DNA from: Zelopaecilomyces penicillatus | Lineage: Eukaryota > Ascomycota > Sordariomycetes > Hypocreales > Pseudodiploosporaceae | Length of the DNA: 64,000 nucleotides | Direction of reading: 5' to 3' | Assembly (NCBI GenBank): GCA_005765155.1 | Contig: VCCP01000001.1 | Location: 1,550,001-1,614,000 of the forward strand | Shown here: in pieces, positions 34,832 through 46,358 of the stretch | Layout: the number at the start of each line of letters is the position of its first letter | Numbering within the stretch: position 1 is the stretch's first letter | The notes under the pieces: model-generated | Database searches by the model: none | Told to the model about the DNA's origin: nothing | The model's input: only the letters and a program-made list of their open reading frames with translations | Program-made: the position numbers and the translations under genes

Positions 34832-37756
34832 ATGATTCGACTAGGCTGTCGCGCTGACCAATTGGTCAGGTTCAATGCTTTACGTCGATCATTGCATTCA
34901 TCACAAGACGTTTCAGAGCGGGCATTTTCTTCAGCGAGTTCAAGGCTGCTTACGGGCAAATCAATATGTTGGGCACAACATCTGCGAAATGGGGGGCATA
35001 GTCCGGCATTAGGCTCTCAAACTCAGTCTATAGGACATGTAAAAAATGGACGGCTTTTATCGACAGGAAGTGCCGCCTTGAAAGCTACCGCTGCCGCAGA
35101 CCTAGGCAAGGAGGAAGTTGGACGCACCCCATCGGACGATGACGACACAACACATCAGCAATCAACTGCCAGCATAGAGGATAGCGGAGACGCATCGCAG
35201 GAAACTACTGAACAATCGATTCTTCCTAATGAGTTCAACGAAGATAATACGAAAACAAACTCCAAAGGGCAGCGCGGCGCCGGCATCTGGACCTCCCTGC
35301 GGTCTAGACTACACGCCACGGTGAACAAGGGTGCTGCCAAGGATGCTACGACGAAATCTTACGAAGACGATATTGATCTACACGGTATCGGAGAACCAAT
35401 AGAACCTATAGACCCTCTCAATGACGACGCACTTGCGAAAAAAGGAGCACCCGCCAAGACTAGGAGGACCAGAAGCAAGGCTGCAGCACCGTTGGATGTG
35501 AAGACGGTGAGGCCACAGCGCCTACGTCTTCGGCCCGTTGAAGATAATGCATCTTCAAGAGTTCCAAAGCTTGCTCATAATCTTGATCGGGTCTTGTTCA
35601 ATCCAGGAGTTTACCATTTACAGGACAATCGCTCTCGGGTCTTCAATTTTGATCCCCATCTGGCTTCCATTATGCCAGTGGACGAGTTCGACTTTGATGC
35701 TCTCAAGAGTTATACCACATCTTCCAAAGATGTCAAACTAAGGGATCTCTGCGCAGCGCATGGCATGAAATATTGCGGGTCTACCTCGAGTATGACATCT
35801 ATCTTGTCACATTTCCATTTCCTCCTTTCAGCCTGGAGGCGACCCAGCTTCGAAAATTTGTCTCGATCATTAGCTCCTGAGTCCTTAAACTTCACAGCTT
35901 TGAGCCGTGGACCGGCTGCTGCATATGCACGATTTAACAATGGTGTTTACGCGATTGACTCCGACAAGGAGTTTGATACGGAAAGTGTTCTCAGCCTGCT
36001 CGGTAGGTCTATGGAGAAACTCTTGACACTTCCAAAAGAAGAATTTGAGAAGTATCGACGAACCCAATCACATCAGATTACAGAGGAGGAAAGAAATGCA
36101 GATGAGGGATATCATTACACAACTATGGGCGATTTCATGATGCGGTCACAACTCGATGCCCATGATCCGAGACTTCCGGGCTCTGGCATGTTTGATCTCA
36201 AAACAAGGGCAGTAGTATCCATTCGCATGGATGTCAAAGGTTATGAGAAAGGCATGGGGTATGAGATCCGAAGACGGTTTGGGCAATGGGAATCATTCGA
36301 GCGAGAGTACTATGACATGATCCGAGCTGCCTTTCTCAAGTACTCACTTCAGGTGCGAATGGGGCGCATGGATGGCATCTTTGTTGCGTTTCATAACACC
36401 CAGCGAATCTTTGGTTTCCAATACATCAGCATATCCGAAATGGACGAAGCTATTCACGGTACATCCGATCGCCGGCTAGGAGATCAGGAGTTCAAAGCGA
36501 GTCTCGCCTTACTGAACGATCTTTTGAATCGAGCCACTCAGCGGTTTCCAGGGCGCTCTCTACGGTTGCATGTTGAAACACGGCCGACGAAGGTTCCACT
36601 CACGTATTTCTTTGTGGAGCCCGTTACGGACAAGGAAATGAAAGAGGACCAAGACGCCAGCAATTCATCAGCCGAGCAACTAGAAAGAGAAATACGGGAC
36701 CTGACCAAAGAGCAATCTGAATCTGACCCCATTCGTGCCGAAGAAAACCCACAGGGTGAGCATGACGTCTCTGAAGACTCTGAACGTTTGACAGATGATG
36801 TGTCCATGGATCAAGATGCTCAGAGCGATGCGTTTTGGAAGGGCATGATGGCTAAAGTGGACGAAACTGTGGAAAACGAGGCTCTCGGCGTGGGATCTGT
36901 CAGAGAAGCCGTGCAAGCCGCACTGGAACAGACTGGGTTGTTGCGTGACAAGACAGAGCTGGAAACAGAGCAACATCTTGATGCTTTGGTCACGGCTCTT
37001 ACAGCGCATTCAGCTCAAATCAGAGCACTTCGACAGCGATCAAGCGATGCTGATGATAACCTGACATCCAGCGTTGCCGATTCTTCGGCGTCTGAAAGCC
37101 CGACAGTTGGCAATGCTTCACTAAGAGACCTTATTCTAAAGGTTACTGAAGGAATAGACGACAAAGCACAGAACTTGAAGGCATTTGAGCGCATGGTAGC
37201 TGATTTGGCTGCACAATCTAAGCATGCAGAAGCAGAGCTGCGTGAACCGAAATCCAGCAGGTCAGTGGCAAAGGAGGAGGCAACATCCAAGGAGGACGAG
37301 GAAATTGCCGCCGCCGACGCTGCTTCGGACGATGTGTCGTCCTCGGATGCAGAATCAGGTCATCCGCAACGTGAAGTCATGGGCATGTATGTGACCATTC
37401 GAAACAGAGTCAATGGGGAATTCGTTGAACGTCCAACCGGGCATGAAAAGGATCTTGACTGGGCCATTCAGTATGCTATCACCGAGCTTCCAGACAAGAG
37501 AGCACAGCGGATCTACTCCACAATCAGAAAACGCAGAAAGACAGTCCTTGCCCAGGATCCATCCACCAGGGCAGCGGATTGGTACAAGATGTTCAAGGGG
37601 AGACTACCCATCATCACAAAGAAGGGCGAAAAATACAGAGAGAAGAGAACGCAGCAGGAGGCGGGCAAGTCTGTGTACGTTGCGTGGGACATGGACCCGC
37701 TCTTGCCGGGGACCACAGGCCCTCCTGTAACAAAAGGAGCAAATGAAGGCGAGTAA
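34832..37756 (+). CDS. pet127: Mitochondrial RNA-processing protein Pet127
   Basis: A single exon encodes 974 residues. The Arg/Ser-rich, acid-poor N-terminus (MIRLGCRADQLVRF, then RRSLHSSQ) fits a mitochondrial presequence. The conserved core at about 260-600 contains LFNPGVYHLQD, YHYTTMGDFMMRSQLDAHDP and, near residues 448-460, GSGMFDLKTRAVVSIRMD. The D-x-K there fits the PD-(D/E)XK nuclease core proposed for Pet127. In yeast, Pet127 is needed for 5'-end processing and turnover of mitochondrial transcripts and lies on the inner membrane; work in another yeast describes a 5'-3' exoribonuclease. The long C-terminal part (from about 610) is acidic and then basic, with a last conserved block at about 870-960. 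It is divergent from hid1. Confidence 0.93.
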   Translation: MIRLGCRADQLVRFNALRRSLHSSQDVSERAFSSASSRLLTGKSICWAQHLRNGGHSPALGSQTQSIGHVKNGRLLSTGSAALKATAAADLGKEEVGRTPSDDDDTTHQQSTASIEDSGDASQETTEQSILPNEFNEDNTKTNSKGQRGAGIWTSLRSRLHATVNKGAAKDATTKSYEDDIDLHGIGEPIEPIDPLNDDALAKKGAPAKTRRTRSKAAAPLDVKTVRPQRLRLRPVEDNASSRVPKLAHNLDRVLFNPGVYHLQDNRSRVFNFDPHLASIMPVDEFDFDALKSYTTSSKDVKLRDLCAAHGMKYCGSTSSMTSILSHFHFLLSAWRRPSFENLSRSLAPESLNFTALSRGPAAAYARFNNGVYAIDSDKEFDTESVLSLLGRSMEKLLTLPKEEFEKYRRTQSHQITEEERNADEGYHYTTMGDFMMRSQLDAHDPRLPGSGMFDLKTRAVVSIRMDVKGYEKGMGYEIRRRFGQWESFEREYYDMIRAAFLKYSLQVRMGRMDGIFVAFHNTQRIFGFQYISISEMDEAIHGTSDRRLGDQEFKASLALLNDLLNRATQRFPGRSLRLHVETRPTKVPLTYFFVEPVTDKEMKEDQDASNSSAEQLEREIRDLTKEQSESDPIRAEENPQGEHDVSEDSERLTDDVSMDQDAQSDAFWKGMMAKVDETVENEALGVGSVREAVQAALEQTGLLRDKTELETEQHLDALVTALTAHSAQIRALRQRSSDADDNLTSSVADSSASESPTVGNASLRDLILKVTEGIDDKAQNLKAFERMVADLAAQSKHAEAELREPKSSRSVAKEEATSKEDEEIAAADAASDDVSSSDAESGHPQREVMGMYVTIRNRVNGEFVERPTGHEKDLDWAIQYAITELPDKRAQRIYSTIRKRRKTVLAQDPSTRAADWYKMFKGRLPIITKKGEKYREKRTQQEAGKSVYVAWDMDPLLPGTTGPPVTKGANEGE

Positions 37757-40277
37757 TATGCGGCTTCATCCTAACTCTTGCGTGGGCGGAATCAAGGCCG
37801 GTGGATGATTCATGTACTGATAGAGAGGATGGGGGAAAACTGCTAGACCATTGGACTGGCATATCACATGGCGTTTGATTTTGGGACAAACAAATCAAAG
37901 CATGGCAACGACAAACTTCACATTTACACTGTAACTATACACATCTGTACGATGGGAGATGTATTCTGCGAGAACAGCTCCACGCTGCTGCATGGCTTGG
38001 TTGGAAAATAACGAGTGATGTTTTTCTGCTTTCGATCTTTTGACAACACAATACTTATCTGTGTTGCATGAAGCACTCTGTAAAAGTAAATGTCTTCCCT
38101 GGATCCGGATATAAGTCACGGCATTGCCTCGGATTCAGCGATACACGGAGCATGGTTTTAACTTCCCTTGGGTTATGCTTTATTAGCCGGTCTATCAAAA
38201 AACGCTCAGACACAGATCCACGATATAACGGGGCTAAACGCCGGTCAATGTCATTGTCCCCACAACGTTGCAGCAACCGCGGATTTCCGAGTATTTGCGA
38301 AGGCGCTTTACAGGTTATTTCCTTACCAGTACATTGATGGGATACTGGATTTTGTGGTTTGTTATTTGATCTTATTTTACTCACCCGTGAAGCGGAGCCT
38401 GCCGCATGGCTATCACAGTCTCTAGAAGCCGCACGGCATATTTAGAGCCGATGGAGAGGCCGTATTGTATTAACTCATTTTGGCCATCCCTGCAAGCCAT
38501 GCAGCCGTTGCCGTGTTTCCGCATTGTACAGGCTGCTGAGTACTCGATGAATAATAAGAGGAAATCCCAAATGCCCGGGTTTATTAAAGCAAAAAAGCCC
38601 GGGGGCGTTATTTGTGGGATCCCATATTCACCCAGGTATGGAGTTAGTTGGTTTAGATCAGTTGATATGAGTAGATGCCCCCTCATGGGGTTCGTGTATC
38701 TTTCGCACGTGGCTGCCGAGGTTGATCATGATCTTCGATGCAGGAACCATGTTTTCTGTGGTCATTCATAGCCCGTTCAGATCGAAAGTTCCATGTCTTG
38801 GCAAATGTCCATTTCTGAGGGGGAACAACCTCAATAAAGGAACCAAAGGGGGCCAGAGAAACCAAAGAGGCAACGCGAGCACAGCGGTGGCGTGGGGAAA
38901 AGCTGCAAGCCTGCAAGCATTCCTCATGCAATGTGACGCTGCGCTATTGGCTGAAGTCTTTTCGGTGGCTAGCAATGGCAAGGTCTTTGGGGTTTTGAGC
39001 ATATGTAGTAATAATAGGCTAATACGAGGAGTTTGGCTAGCAAGGCTTTGTCTTCAGTAAGATCAATCCCCCCCCAGACGGAAGCGCACGGGAAAAAATC
39101 ACCCCGAATCCTGCTCTGGTTTGACTCCCAGGTAGCTGAGAGGCGCGAACTTGGGGTATTCAAATATCGGATAATCCGGCCATCTCAGATTCGATCCAAC
39201 CTTGCTCCAAATGTCTAGGGTGTGTGTGTGAGCTTCTTTAGGAAGATAAATTACACGAGAGTACCTACCTTAGGTGGTGTTCACAATCAGAGTAGGCAGG
39301 TTAGTAATACTAGGTAATTAAACAGTAGACTAACTTACATGAAAACAGCAACCCAGACATGGAAGGACTGCAATGCATACATAGCTGAACCAGCGTCCAT
39401 AAACCATTCACCAATCAGCTCGTGCTCACAGCGCCAGGAGGGGTAGCTCTACATTGAAACGTCCATTGTGTGTCCTGTTCATTATCGAATAAGTTTTGTG
39501 TTTGACATCATTCGAGATCATTGGGATCACCTGAGGCTGGCACCTCACATGATGGTTGAGACACTCTATCAATTCCAGTTGCTATCGTCCCAGTCTTTCC
39601 CTCCATGTTATAGATATACAGATTCTAACTAGCCTACTTTATGCCCTTCTGATTACTCTTATTAGTCTGGGAGCATACAACAACAACACCACCCCACAAC
39701 TCACAGAACTAGTCCCGTCTGCGCAGTAACAGAAGCCCACTGCTCTCTGACTGTCGCACTCTGGACTCCGCTCTTACAAACGTTGGGGAGGGAACTTATG
39801 CGAAGCCGACCCGGCCGAACCCGTCGTTGACATCGGGGCGGGGAGAGGAGGGGGGCTCGGAGAAGCATCGTCTCTCATTGGAGCGCCATTTTCTGCTTCA
39901 CCCTTGCATGCTACTACTACCCCAGACATACCTAGATCGAGGGTCCTCCCCTTCTGGCCATCTACAGGTGGGTGAAGGGTTGCGTCTTGCGCCCACAAAC
40001 GGCACTTCGGATGTGATGTTGGGCGATGGCGGCGCTAAAAAGCCATTCTTCAAAGAGGGCCCCCCAGCTGCATTACGGTGAAATGCAGATGCAGATGATG
40101 GAGATGGGGCATTAGAAAAGACTCGCATCCTAGCCTAGAGCGGCTTGGTTCTATCCTTCCTGTTGAGTTAGGTCTTGTTATATATGTGCCACCGTTCCTC
40201 TTGGTCTTCCTCATGCACATCATTCCTCAAGGGTCCTTTACATCGTGATCGAGCACAGAGAGCTTCAAGTTTTCAAG
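37757..40277. other. 2.5 kb spacer
   Basis: No gene is supported. Opposed frames at 38381-38771 cancel each other. A tRNA-like pair of words at 39131-39195 was checked and rejected. C/A-rich words at 39670-39720 and the stretch just before 40278 are probably the promoter of the next gene. Confidence 0.4.
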
Positions 40278-42474
40278 ATGCGTCTGAACTGTCTGCTGCC
40301 AATGCTAGCCCTGAGCCCCCTGGTTCAGGGCGCTCCATCCGTTGAAAATAGCCAACTCTCTCCAAGAGGTCTTGAGCAGTTGGAGAGGTCTATCGAGGCT
40401 AGGGGTTGGATAGATGACTTGTGGAAAGCCATCAAAGACACAGCATCTTGTGCTGGTTGTCAAGTTAGTATCCCCAGAATTGAATCTCCCAATAAGATCG
40501 TCTACTTACAGTTCACAGGGTGTTGTGGGATTATTGAAAGGGCTCGCTGCTTTAGGAGATGATGCCTTTGTCGATGTGGCTCAAGCTCTTTGCAAGATTG
40601 CCAAGGTGAGAAACCTTACAAAGCCCCCCTGCTTGAGCTATCAGACAAGTCTTGCTTACACTCATCCAGGTCCAGGATGACGATGTGTGCGATGGCATTA
40701 TAGCTCTCGAGGCACCTATTGTTGCTGCAGCTATTCGAAAGATGAAGATTGGTTCTGATACTGCCAATCTCTTCTGCAACACATTTCTCGGACTTTGTGA
40801 ATTCCCTGCAGTTCCTGCCTGGAATGTTCCCTTTCCTTCTCCCAAACCCAAGACCAGCCGTCCTACGCCGAGCGGAAAGCCTCCTATCAAGGTGGTGCAC
40901 TATTCAGATATTCATATCGACCCTCTCTACCTTCCCGGAGCAAGCACTCAATGCAATAAACCCATTTGCTGCAGGTAAGATAGCCTCCTCGTCCTCGCAT
41001 GTAGCCCTTCGGGTAGGAAAGAGGACTGTAAGATGGCTGACTGAGATCACAAACAAGACCGTATACCAAGGATGATGCGCCTGGATTTTCCAAGACGCCT
41101 GCTGGGCCCAATGGAGATCATAAATGTGACACTCCCGTGAGCCTGGAGCTGAGCCTGTACAAGGCCATCCAGAAGATTGTTCCAGATGCGGCATTCACAC
41201 TCTTCACAGGAGATATTGTCGATCATGGCCTCTGGAACACCACTCAAGCCTACAATGAGAAAGAGAGTCAGTTTTAAAGAAACCCGTCGCTGGCCAAACA
41301 TTGATGATATGTTCGACTAACACGATATGCAGTCAGCGACGCTTATGGCCACATGAATGACCACCTCAAGCTCGTGTACGGCACTGTTGGAAACCACGAG
41401 GCTCACCCTGCCAATTCTTTCCAGCCAAAGTCTATTGGTAACTCGGAGCAGTGGGTTTATGATGCTCTAGCTGCTCAATGGACTCGCTGGACCGGGGTTC
41501 AACAGGAACAAAATATCAAGAGCTTGGGAGCCTACTCGACCAAGTATCCTAACGGCAACCTTCGCATCATCTCTCTCAACACAAACTTGTACTATCGCTA
41601 CAACTTTTGGATGTACCAGCCCACGATGGAGCAGGACCCGAACGGGCAGATCCAATGGCTTGTCAAGGAGCTCGCTGCTGCTGAGAAGGCCGGCGAGCGC
41701 GTCTACATCATGGCACATATGCCGTTGGGAGAGCCAGATGCATTCCGCCCAGCGTCAAACTATCTCGATCAAATCGTAAATCGATATTCGTCAACAATCG
41801 CTGCCATGTTCTTCGGACACACACATCTTGATCACTTCGAAGTCAGCTATGCGGACTACCAGAACCGGGGCTTCACCAATGCGCTGATGGCGTCGTACAT
41901 CGCACCATCTCTGACACCAACATCAGGCATGCCGTCGTTCCGCGTCTATGAAGTTGACCCCGATACCTTTGGTGTCCTAGATTCCATCACCTACATTGCT
42001 GACATGGAAAACCCAGCCTTCCAGAAAACCGGCCCGGTGTGGACCAAATACTACTCTGCCAAGGAGGCATACGGATCGAAGCTGAACCCCCCCGTAACTG
42101 ATCCCAAGGCCGAACTGACGCCGGCCTTTTGGCACAACGTAACGGCCCTGTTGGAGACGGACCCCGCTGCCTTCAACGGCTACATTGCGCGCAAGAGCCG
42201 CGGATGGATGCCGGAATCATGTACGGGCGATTGTGTAAAGAATGAGATTTGCCAGCTCCGCGCCGGTCGCAGCCAGGATAATTGCTTCAAGCCTAAGCCG
42301 GGTATTCACCTCGGCAAGAGGGCAGAGCCAGGCCATGGACACCACGACGACTGCGGTGTATCAGTGATTGCGCAGACGTTTGGCACGGTGGCGGTAAAGA
42401 AGGAGATGCTCGAGGAACTACATGCTCGGTACGCGGCGCTGGGGGGGCCACAGCTGGCGGCACCGAAGCTGTAG
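40278..42474 (+). CDS. Secreted acid sphingomyelinase-like phosphodiesterase
   Basis: Five exons (40278-40463, 40519-40605, 40670-40974, 41058-41266, 41333-42474) give 642 residues, with every junction in phase. A signal peptide covers about 1-17 (LALSPLVQG). A saposin-B-like domain with paired Cys runs at about 54-135 (SCAGCQ, LCKIAK, VCDGI, FCNTFLGLC). The metallophosphoesterase domain has D171 and H173 (SDIHIDP), D245 (FTGDIVDHG), N283-H284 (GNHE), AHMPLGEPD and GHTHLDHF, the full two-metal set. The family hydrolyses sphingomyelin or related phosphodiesters in an acidic or extracellular space; the fungal substrate is uncertain. A Cys-rich C-terminal segment (SCTGDCVKNEICQL) follows. The ATG at 40278 is used because an upstream in-frame start (40245) would bury the signal peptide. 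Confidence 0.92.
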
Positions 42475-42977
42475 AGAGTTGCTATATGTATTCTATGTAG
42501 ATAGTTTTGCACCTGCATTCCACTTGGAGGCATTAATGATATCAAGAATCAAACGAGAGCAAACTTCTTTTAAGTGACAACGGACCGATTGTGGGATTCT
42601 GTAGTGCCCAAAGGCAGACAATCGTCGGGTGTCATTATCAGGCCAGGCTCAGGTGTTGAAGCATCATTTAGGGGGGGGGGGGGGCTATGAGGATTCTCGT
42701 CTAGGACGGGAGCTTTCACTGGCAAGACTAGCACCCAGCCGCTGAGGCTGACCAACCACAGCGTGCTCCTGTCGGCTCTACAGGGGGTGGTTTTTGACAG
42801 CAGCCAGTTTACCAGTCCCATATCGCCATTTAATAGTGAAGAGCCGCACCGCGTGGAGCATCGTCAACCCAGCACCCACCCATCCATGACCCATTCCTCC
42901 AATCTGATCATTACCAGCCATTGTGCACATTTAATTCTTTTTATACCCGCATATCTTCCTCCCCCCCCGTCCATTGT
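42475..42977. other. Spacer with a G14 run
   Basis: This is the 3' flank of the sphingomyelinase-like gene and the distal promoter of vma1. A run of 14 G lies at 42671-42684. No gene is seen. Confidence 0.45.
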
Positions 42978-43583
42978 ATGAACCTGGGACTCCGGCCGCA
43001 GCTGCGGGCACGGCCGTCTCTGTTGGAGCTGATTCGCGAAGGCAGCTCTCGGCCCAGCACCAGCCATTCATCGAGTTCGTCAGACGCGTCTGGGAGTGTT
43101 GCTGCATCAGCTGCAGCCGCAGCCGCAGCCTCGCCGTGGCCAGTGACTCGGTTTGACAGCGACAGTGTCGTTGTTACGGCGGGCGGCGTTGGTAGTGGTG
43201 AGAGCCGGTTGAGGAGCGCTAGTTGGAGCGGGCTTACAGGCGGTGGTGTCGCTGACTCTGGTGCTGCTGACGCTGCTGAGCTCTTTGTCACCACTGTAGA
43301 GCCCTCTGTTGGACTCTCTGCTGCTACAACTGCTACCACAGCTGCTGCTGGCGGCAGCGCTACATCATCGCCTCCACCCGCACCTCTGCCAAGCCTGAAC
43401 TTTGCAGCAGCTGTTGAGCTGCCTCCTCCAACCTCTCCACCTTCACCACCGCCGCTCTCCTCCACATCTACTCAGTCGCTCCAACGGTCCCCGTCTCCGT
43501 CTTCGTCCGCCATCTCCGTCGCCGAGACGACTGCCTCTTCCGACCGACATCTCGACGCTGCTGCTGGTCCTCAATCACCCAAG
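42978..43583 (+). other. Open frame continuous with the vma1 start (possible N-terminal extension or leader)
   Basis: An ATG at 42978 opens a frame of 202 codons that runs without a stop into the vma1 start codon at 43584, in the same frame. It starts MNLGLRPQLRARPSLLELIR and is then very rich in Ser, Ala, Thr and Pro. An equally long frame lies on the other strand (42941-43465), so part of this is a base-composition effect. The context of the 42978 ATG is weak (T at -3), whereas that of 43584 is good (A at -3). It is more likely an untranslated leader, but an extended Vma1 form cannot be excluded. Confidence 0.35.
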
Positions 43584-45858
43584 ATGCCTTCCGTACGCCT
43601 CCCCGCCACTCACGACGGCTCCCGCCCGTGCCTCCAATGCCGATACATTGCTGCCCCGCTGGACTGTTCAAAGCTAACCTGCATCGTGTACAGAAGGCCG
43701 CCAACCACGATGGCGAAGCCATAGACTATGGTAAGTAGTCTGAAGCTCTCGATACTGAGGTCGGGCAGACAGCTGACAGACTATGCAGGCAAAATCTTCT
43801 CCATCTCTGGGTCAGTACCACCATCGACAAAACTACGCCTAAACACCTGCGTCATCGAGATAGGACTCATGCTAACCTCATACACAGTCCCGTCATTGTC
43901 GCCGAAGACATGACCGGTGTTGCCATGTACGAGCTTGTATGTCATGGACTCCGTCGACCTCTCTACGTTCTATACCATGACCTGTTTGCTGACGTGTCTC
44001 AACGTTTCTCTAGGTCAAAGTGGGTCACGATAACCTCGTTGGTGAGGTCATTCGAATCAACGGCGACCAGGCAACCATCCAAGTTTACGAAGAGACTGGT
44101 ACGAACCACAACCCTCCGGTGTCGAGACCAATCACCCTTTTTGCGCAGAGAGCTGACAATGACCCGTAGCTGGCGTCATGGTCGGTGACCCCGTCGGCCG
44201 AACTGGTAAGCCCTTGTCAGTTGAGCTGGGTCCTGGTCTGCTCAACGGCATTTACGACGGTATCCAACGACCTCTGGAAGATATCGCCAATCTGACCCAG
44301 TCCATTTACATTCCTCGCGGTGTTTCTATCCCCGCCCTCGACCGGAAGAAGAAGTGGGATTTCAACCCTGAGCTTAAGGTCGGCGATCACATCTCTGGTG
44401 GCGACGTCTGGGGAACCGTGTTCGAGAATTCTTTCCTCTCAGTGCACAGAATCCTGCTGCCCCCACGAGCTCGAGGCACCATTACCAGAATCGCCTCCAA
44501 GGGTGAGTACACTGTCGCCGAGAAGCTTCTCGAGGTCGAGTTCGATGGCAAGAAAACCGAGTACCCCATGATGCAGACCTGGCCTGTGCGAGTTCCTCGT
44601 CCTACGACCGACAAGCTAGCCGCTGACCAGCCTTTCATTGTCGGCCAACGAGTATTGGATGCCCTTTACCCTTGTGTTCAAGGCGGTACTGTGGCTATCC
44701 CTGGTGCCTTTGGCTGTGGAAAGACTGTCATTAGTCAGTCCGTTTCCAAGTTCTCCAACAGCGACATTATTGTTTATGTTGGTTGCGGCGAGCGTGGAAA
44801 TGAGATGGCTGAGGTCTTGAAGGATTTCCCCGAGCTCACCATCGATGTCGATGGCCGCAAGGAGCCCATCATGAAGCGAACTACACTCATCGCCAACACG
44901 TCCAACATGCCTGTCGCTGCTCGAGAGGCTTCCATCTACACAGGTATTACTGTCGCTGAGTACTTCCGTGATCAGGGATTGAACGTCGCCATGATGGCCG
45001 ATTCGTCATCTCGATGGGCCGAGGCTCTGCGTGAAATTTCCGGTCGACTGGGAGAAATGCCTGCTGATCAGGGTTTCCCTGCCTATCTGGGCTCCAAGCT
45101 CGCCGGTTTCTACGAGCGGGCAGGCAGAGCGCAGTCCTTGGGATCCCCGGAGCGCTTTGGCAGCGTCAGCATTGTTGGAGCTGTCAGCCCCCCCGGTGGT
45201 GATTTCTCAGATCCCGTCACCACATCCACCCTCGGTATCGTTCAAGTCTTCTGGGGTCTCGACAAGAAGCTTGCCCAGCGAAAACATTTCCCGTCCATCA
45301 ACACCAGTCTTTCCTACAGCAAGTACACCAACGTATTGGACAAGTTCTACGAAAAGGAGTACCCTGACTTCCCCCGGCTCCGTGACCGTGTCAAGCAGCT
45401 GATTTCTGATTCGGACGACCTGGACCAGGTGGTTCAGCTTGTAGGAAAGAGCGCCCTCTCTGACCCAGACAAGATCACCTTGGACATTGCCATGCTTATC
45501 AAGGAAGACTTTTTGCAACAGAACGGATACTCTGATTACGACCAGTTCTGCCCCATCTGGAAGACAGAGTGGATGATGAAGCTTATGATCGGCTACTTCG
45601 ACGAATCGCAGAAGGCCATTTCTCAAGGACAGAGCTGGGCTAAGGTTCGTGAGGCTACCACCGAACTCCAGGGCCAGCTGCGTCAGCTCAAGTTCGAGCT
45701 GCCTAGCGAAGGCGAAGAGGCCGTTTCCAAGAAGGTTTGTGTGCACCCTGATGCCAAAAAGTAATATTAGTGGATATTGTACTAATCAGTTCACACCGCA
45801 GTACGAGGCCATTCAACAGGCAATGCTGGACAAGTTTGCCTCAGTTATGGATGAGTAA
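43584..45858 (+). CDS. vma1: V-type ATPase catalytic subunit A
   Basis: Seven exons (43584-43592, 43694-43730, 43789-43810, 43888-43936, 44014-44098, 44170-45734, 45802-45858) join in phase to 607 residues, close to the usual fungal length. The first exon is only 9 bp (MPS); its intron has GTACGC and a CTAAC branch site. Walker A is GAFGCGKT at about 246-253, VYVGCGERGNEM follows at about 270-280, and MMADSSSRWAEALREISGRLGEM carries the arginine-linked catalytic region. Subunit A hydrolyses ATP in the peripheral V1 sector and drives proton pumping into vacuoles, Golgi and endosomes. The site where the yeast VMA1 intein inserts is uninterrupted here. Clustering of small introns at the 5' end is typical of this gene. 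Confidence 0.96.
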
Positions 45859-46358
45859 GGATCGTTTTACAAGAGAGAAAAGGGCGCGCTACCTGTGTAT
45901 TGAGTTGTTGTGGTCTATAGAAGATTATGTTGTTTGGATGGGACGGTTTGGTCAAACACCACCGCCACCAGTCTTATGCGTATCCAGTCATATTGTATCC
46001 AAGCCAATTGTCAATGCTACCACGTTTCTGAATTCAGCTCATGTTCCCCGGTGTGTGGACCATTGTATCGGTGAATATCAATTTGCGGTAATGGATCTGT
46101 AGTGATGCAGCAGCAGCTTACATGATACATACATGCACGGGTGGGCACTTTTATCGTCTTTATGATTTATGGCGCATTTGACCCACCAAACTCACTAGCA
46201 AAGCTTCTAACTATACCACTGCCTGTACATGAAAGACAGAACCTTGTAGGGTTTCAACTACGATAATGCTTTGCAGCGACATATAAAACTCATTCGTCTT
46301 TGATCATTTCGATGTTTGGGCTAACGGCCAAACCTTTCCTCACAAGCCTGACTTGATC
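45859..46358. other. Spacer between vma1 and yih1
   Basis: This holds the vma1 3' UTR and yih1 promoter. No gene is seen. Confidence 0.5.

Noticed and set aside
39131..39195. tRNA-like pair of internal promoter words (TAGCTGAGAGG and AGATTCGATCC)
   Set aside because: The spacing is plausible but no T-arm or acceptor stem can be folded around them.
42941..43465. 174-codon minus-strand frame upstream of vma1
   Set aside because: It is Ala/Ser/Gly/Pro low complexity opposite an equally open plus frame, as expected from GC-rich composition.
44693..44830. Possible intein in vma1, as in baker's yeast
   Set aside because: The insertion region VYVGCGERGNEM is uninterrupted.
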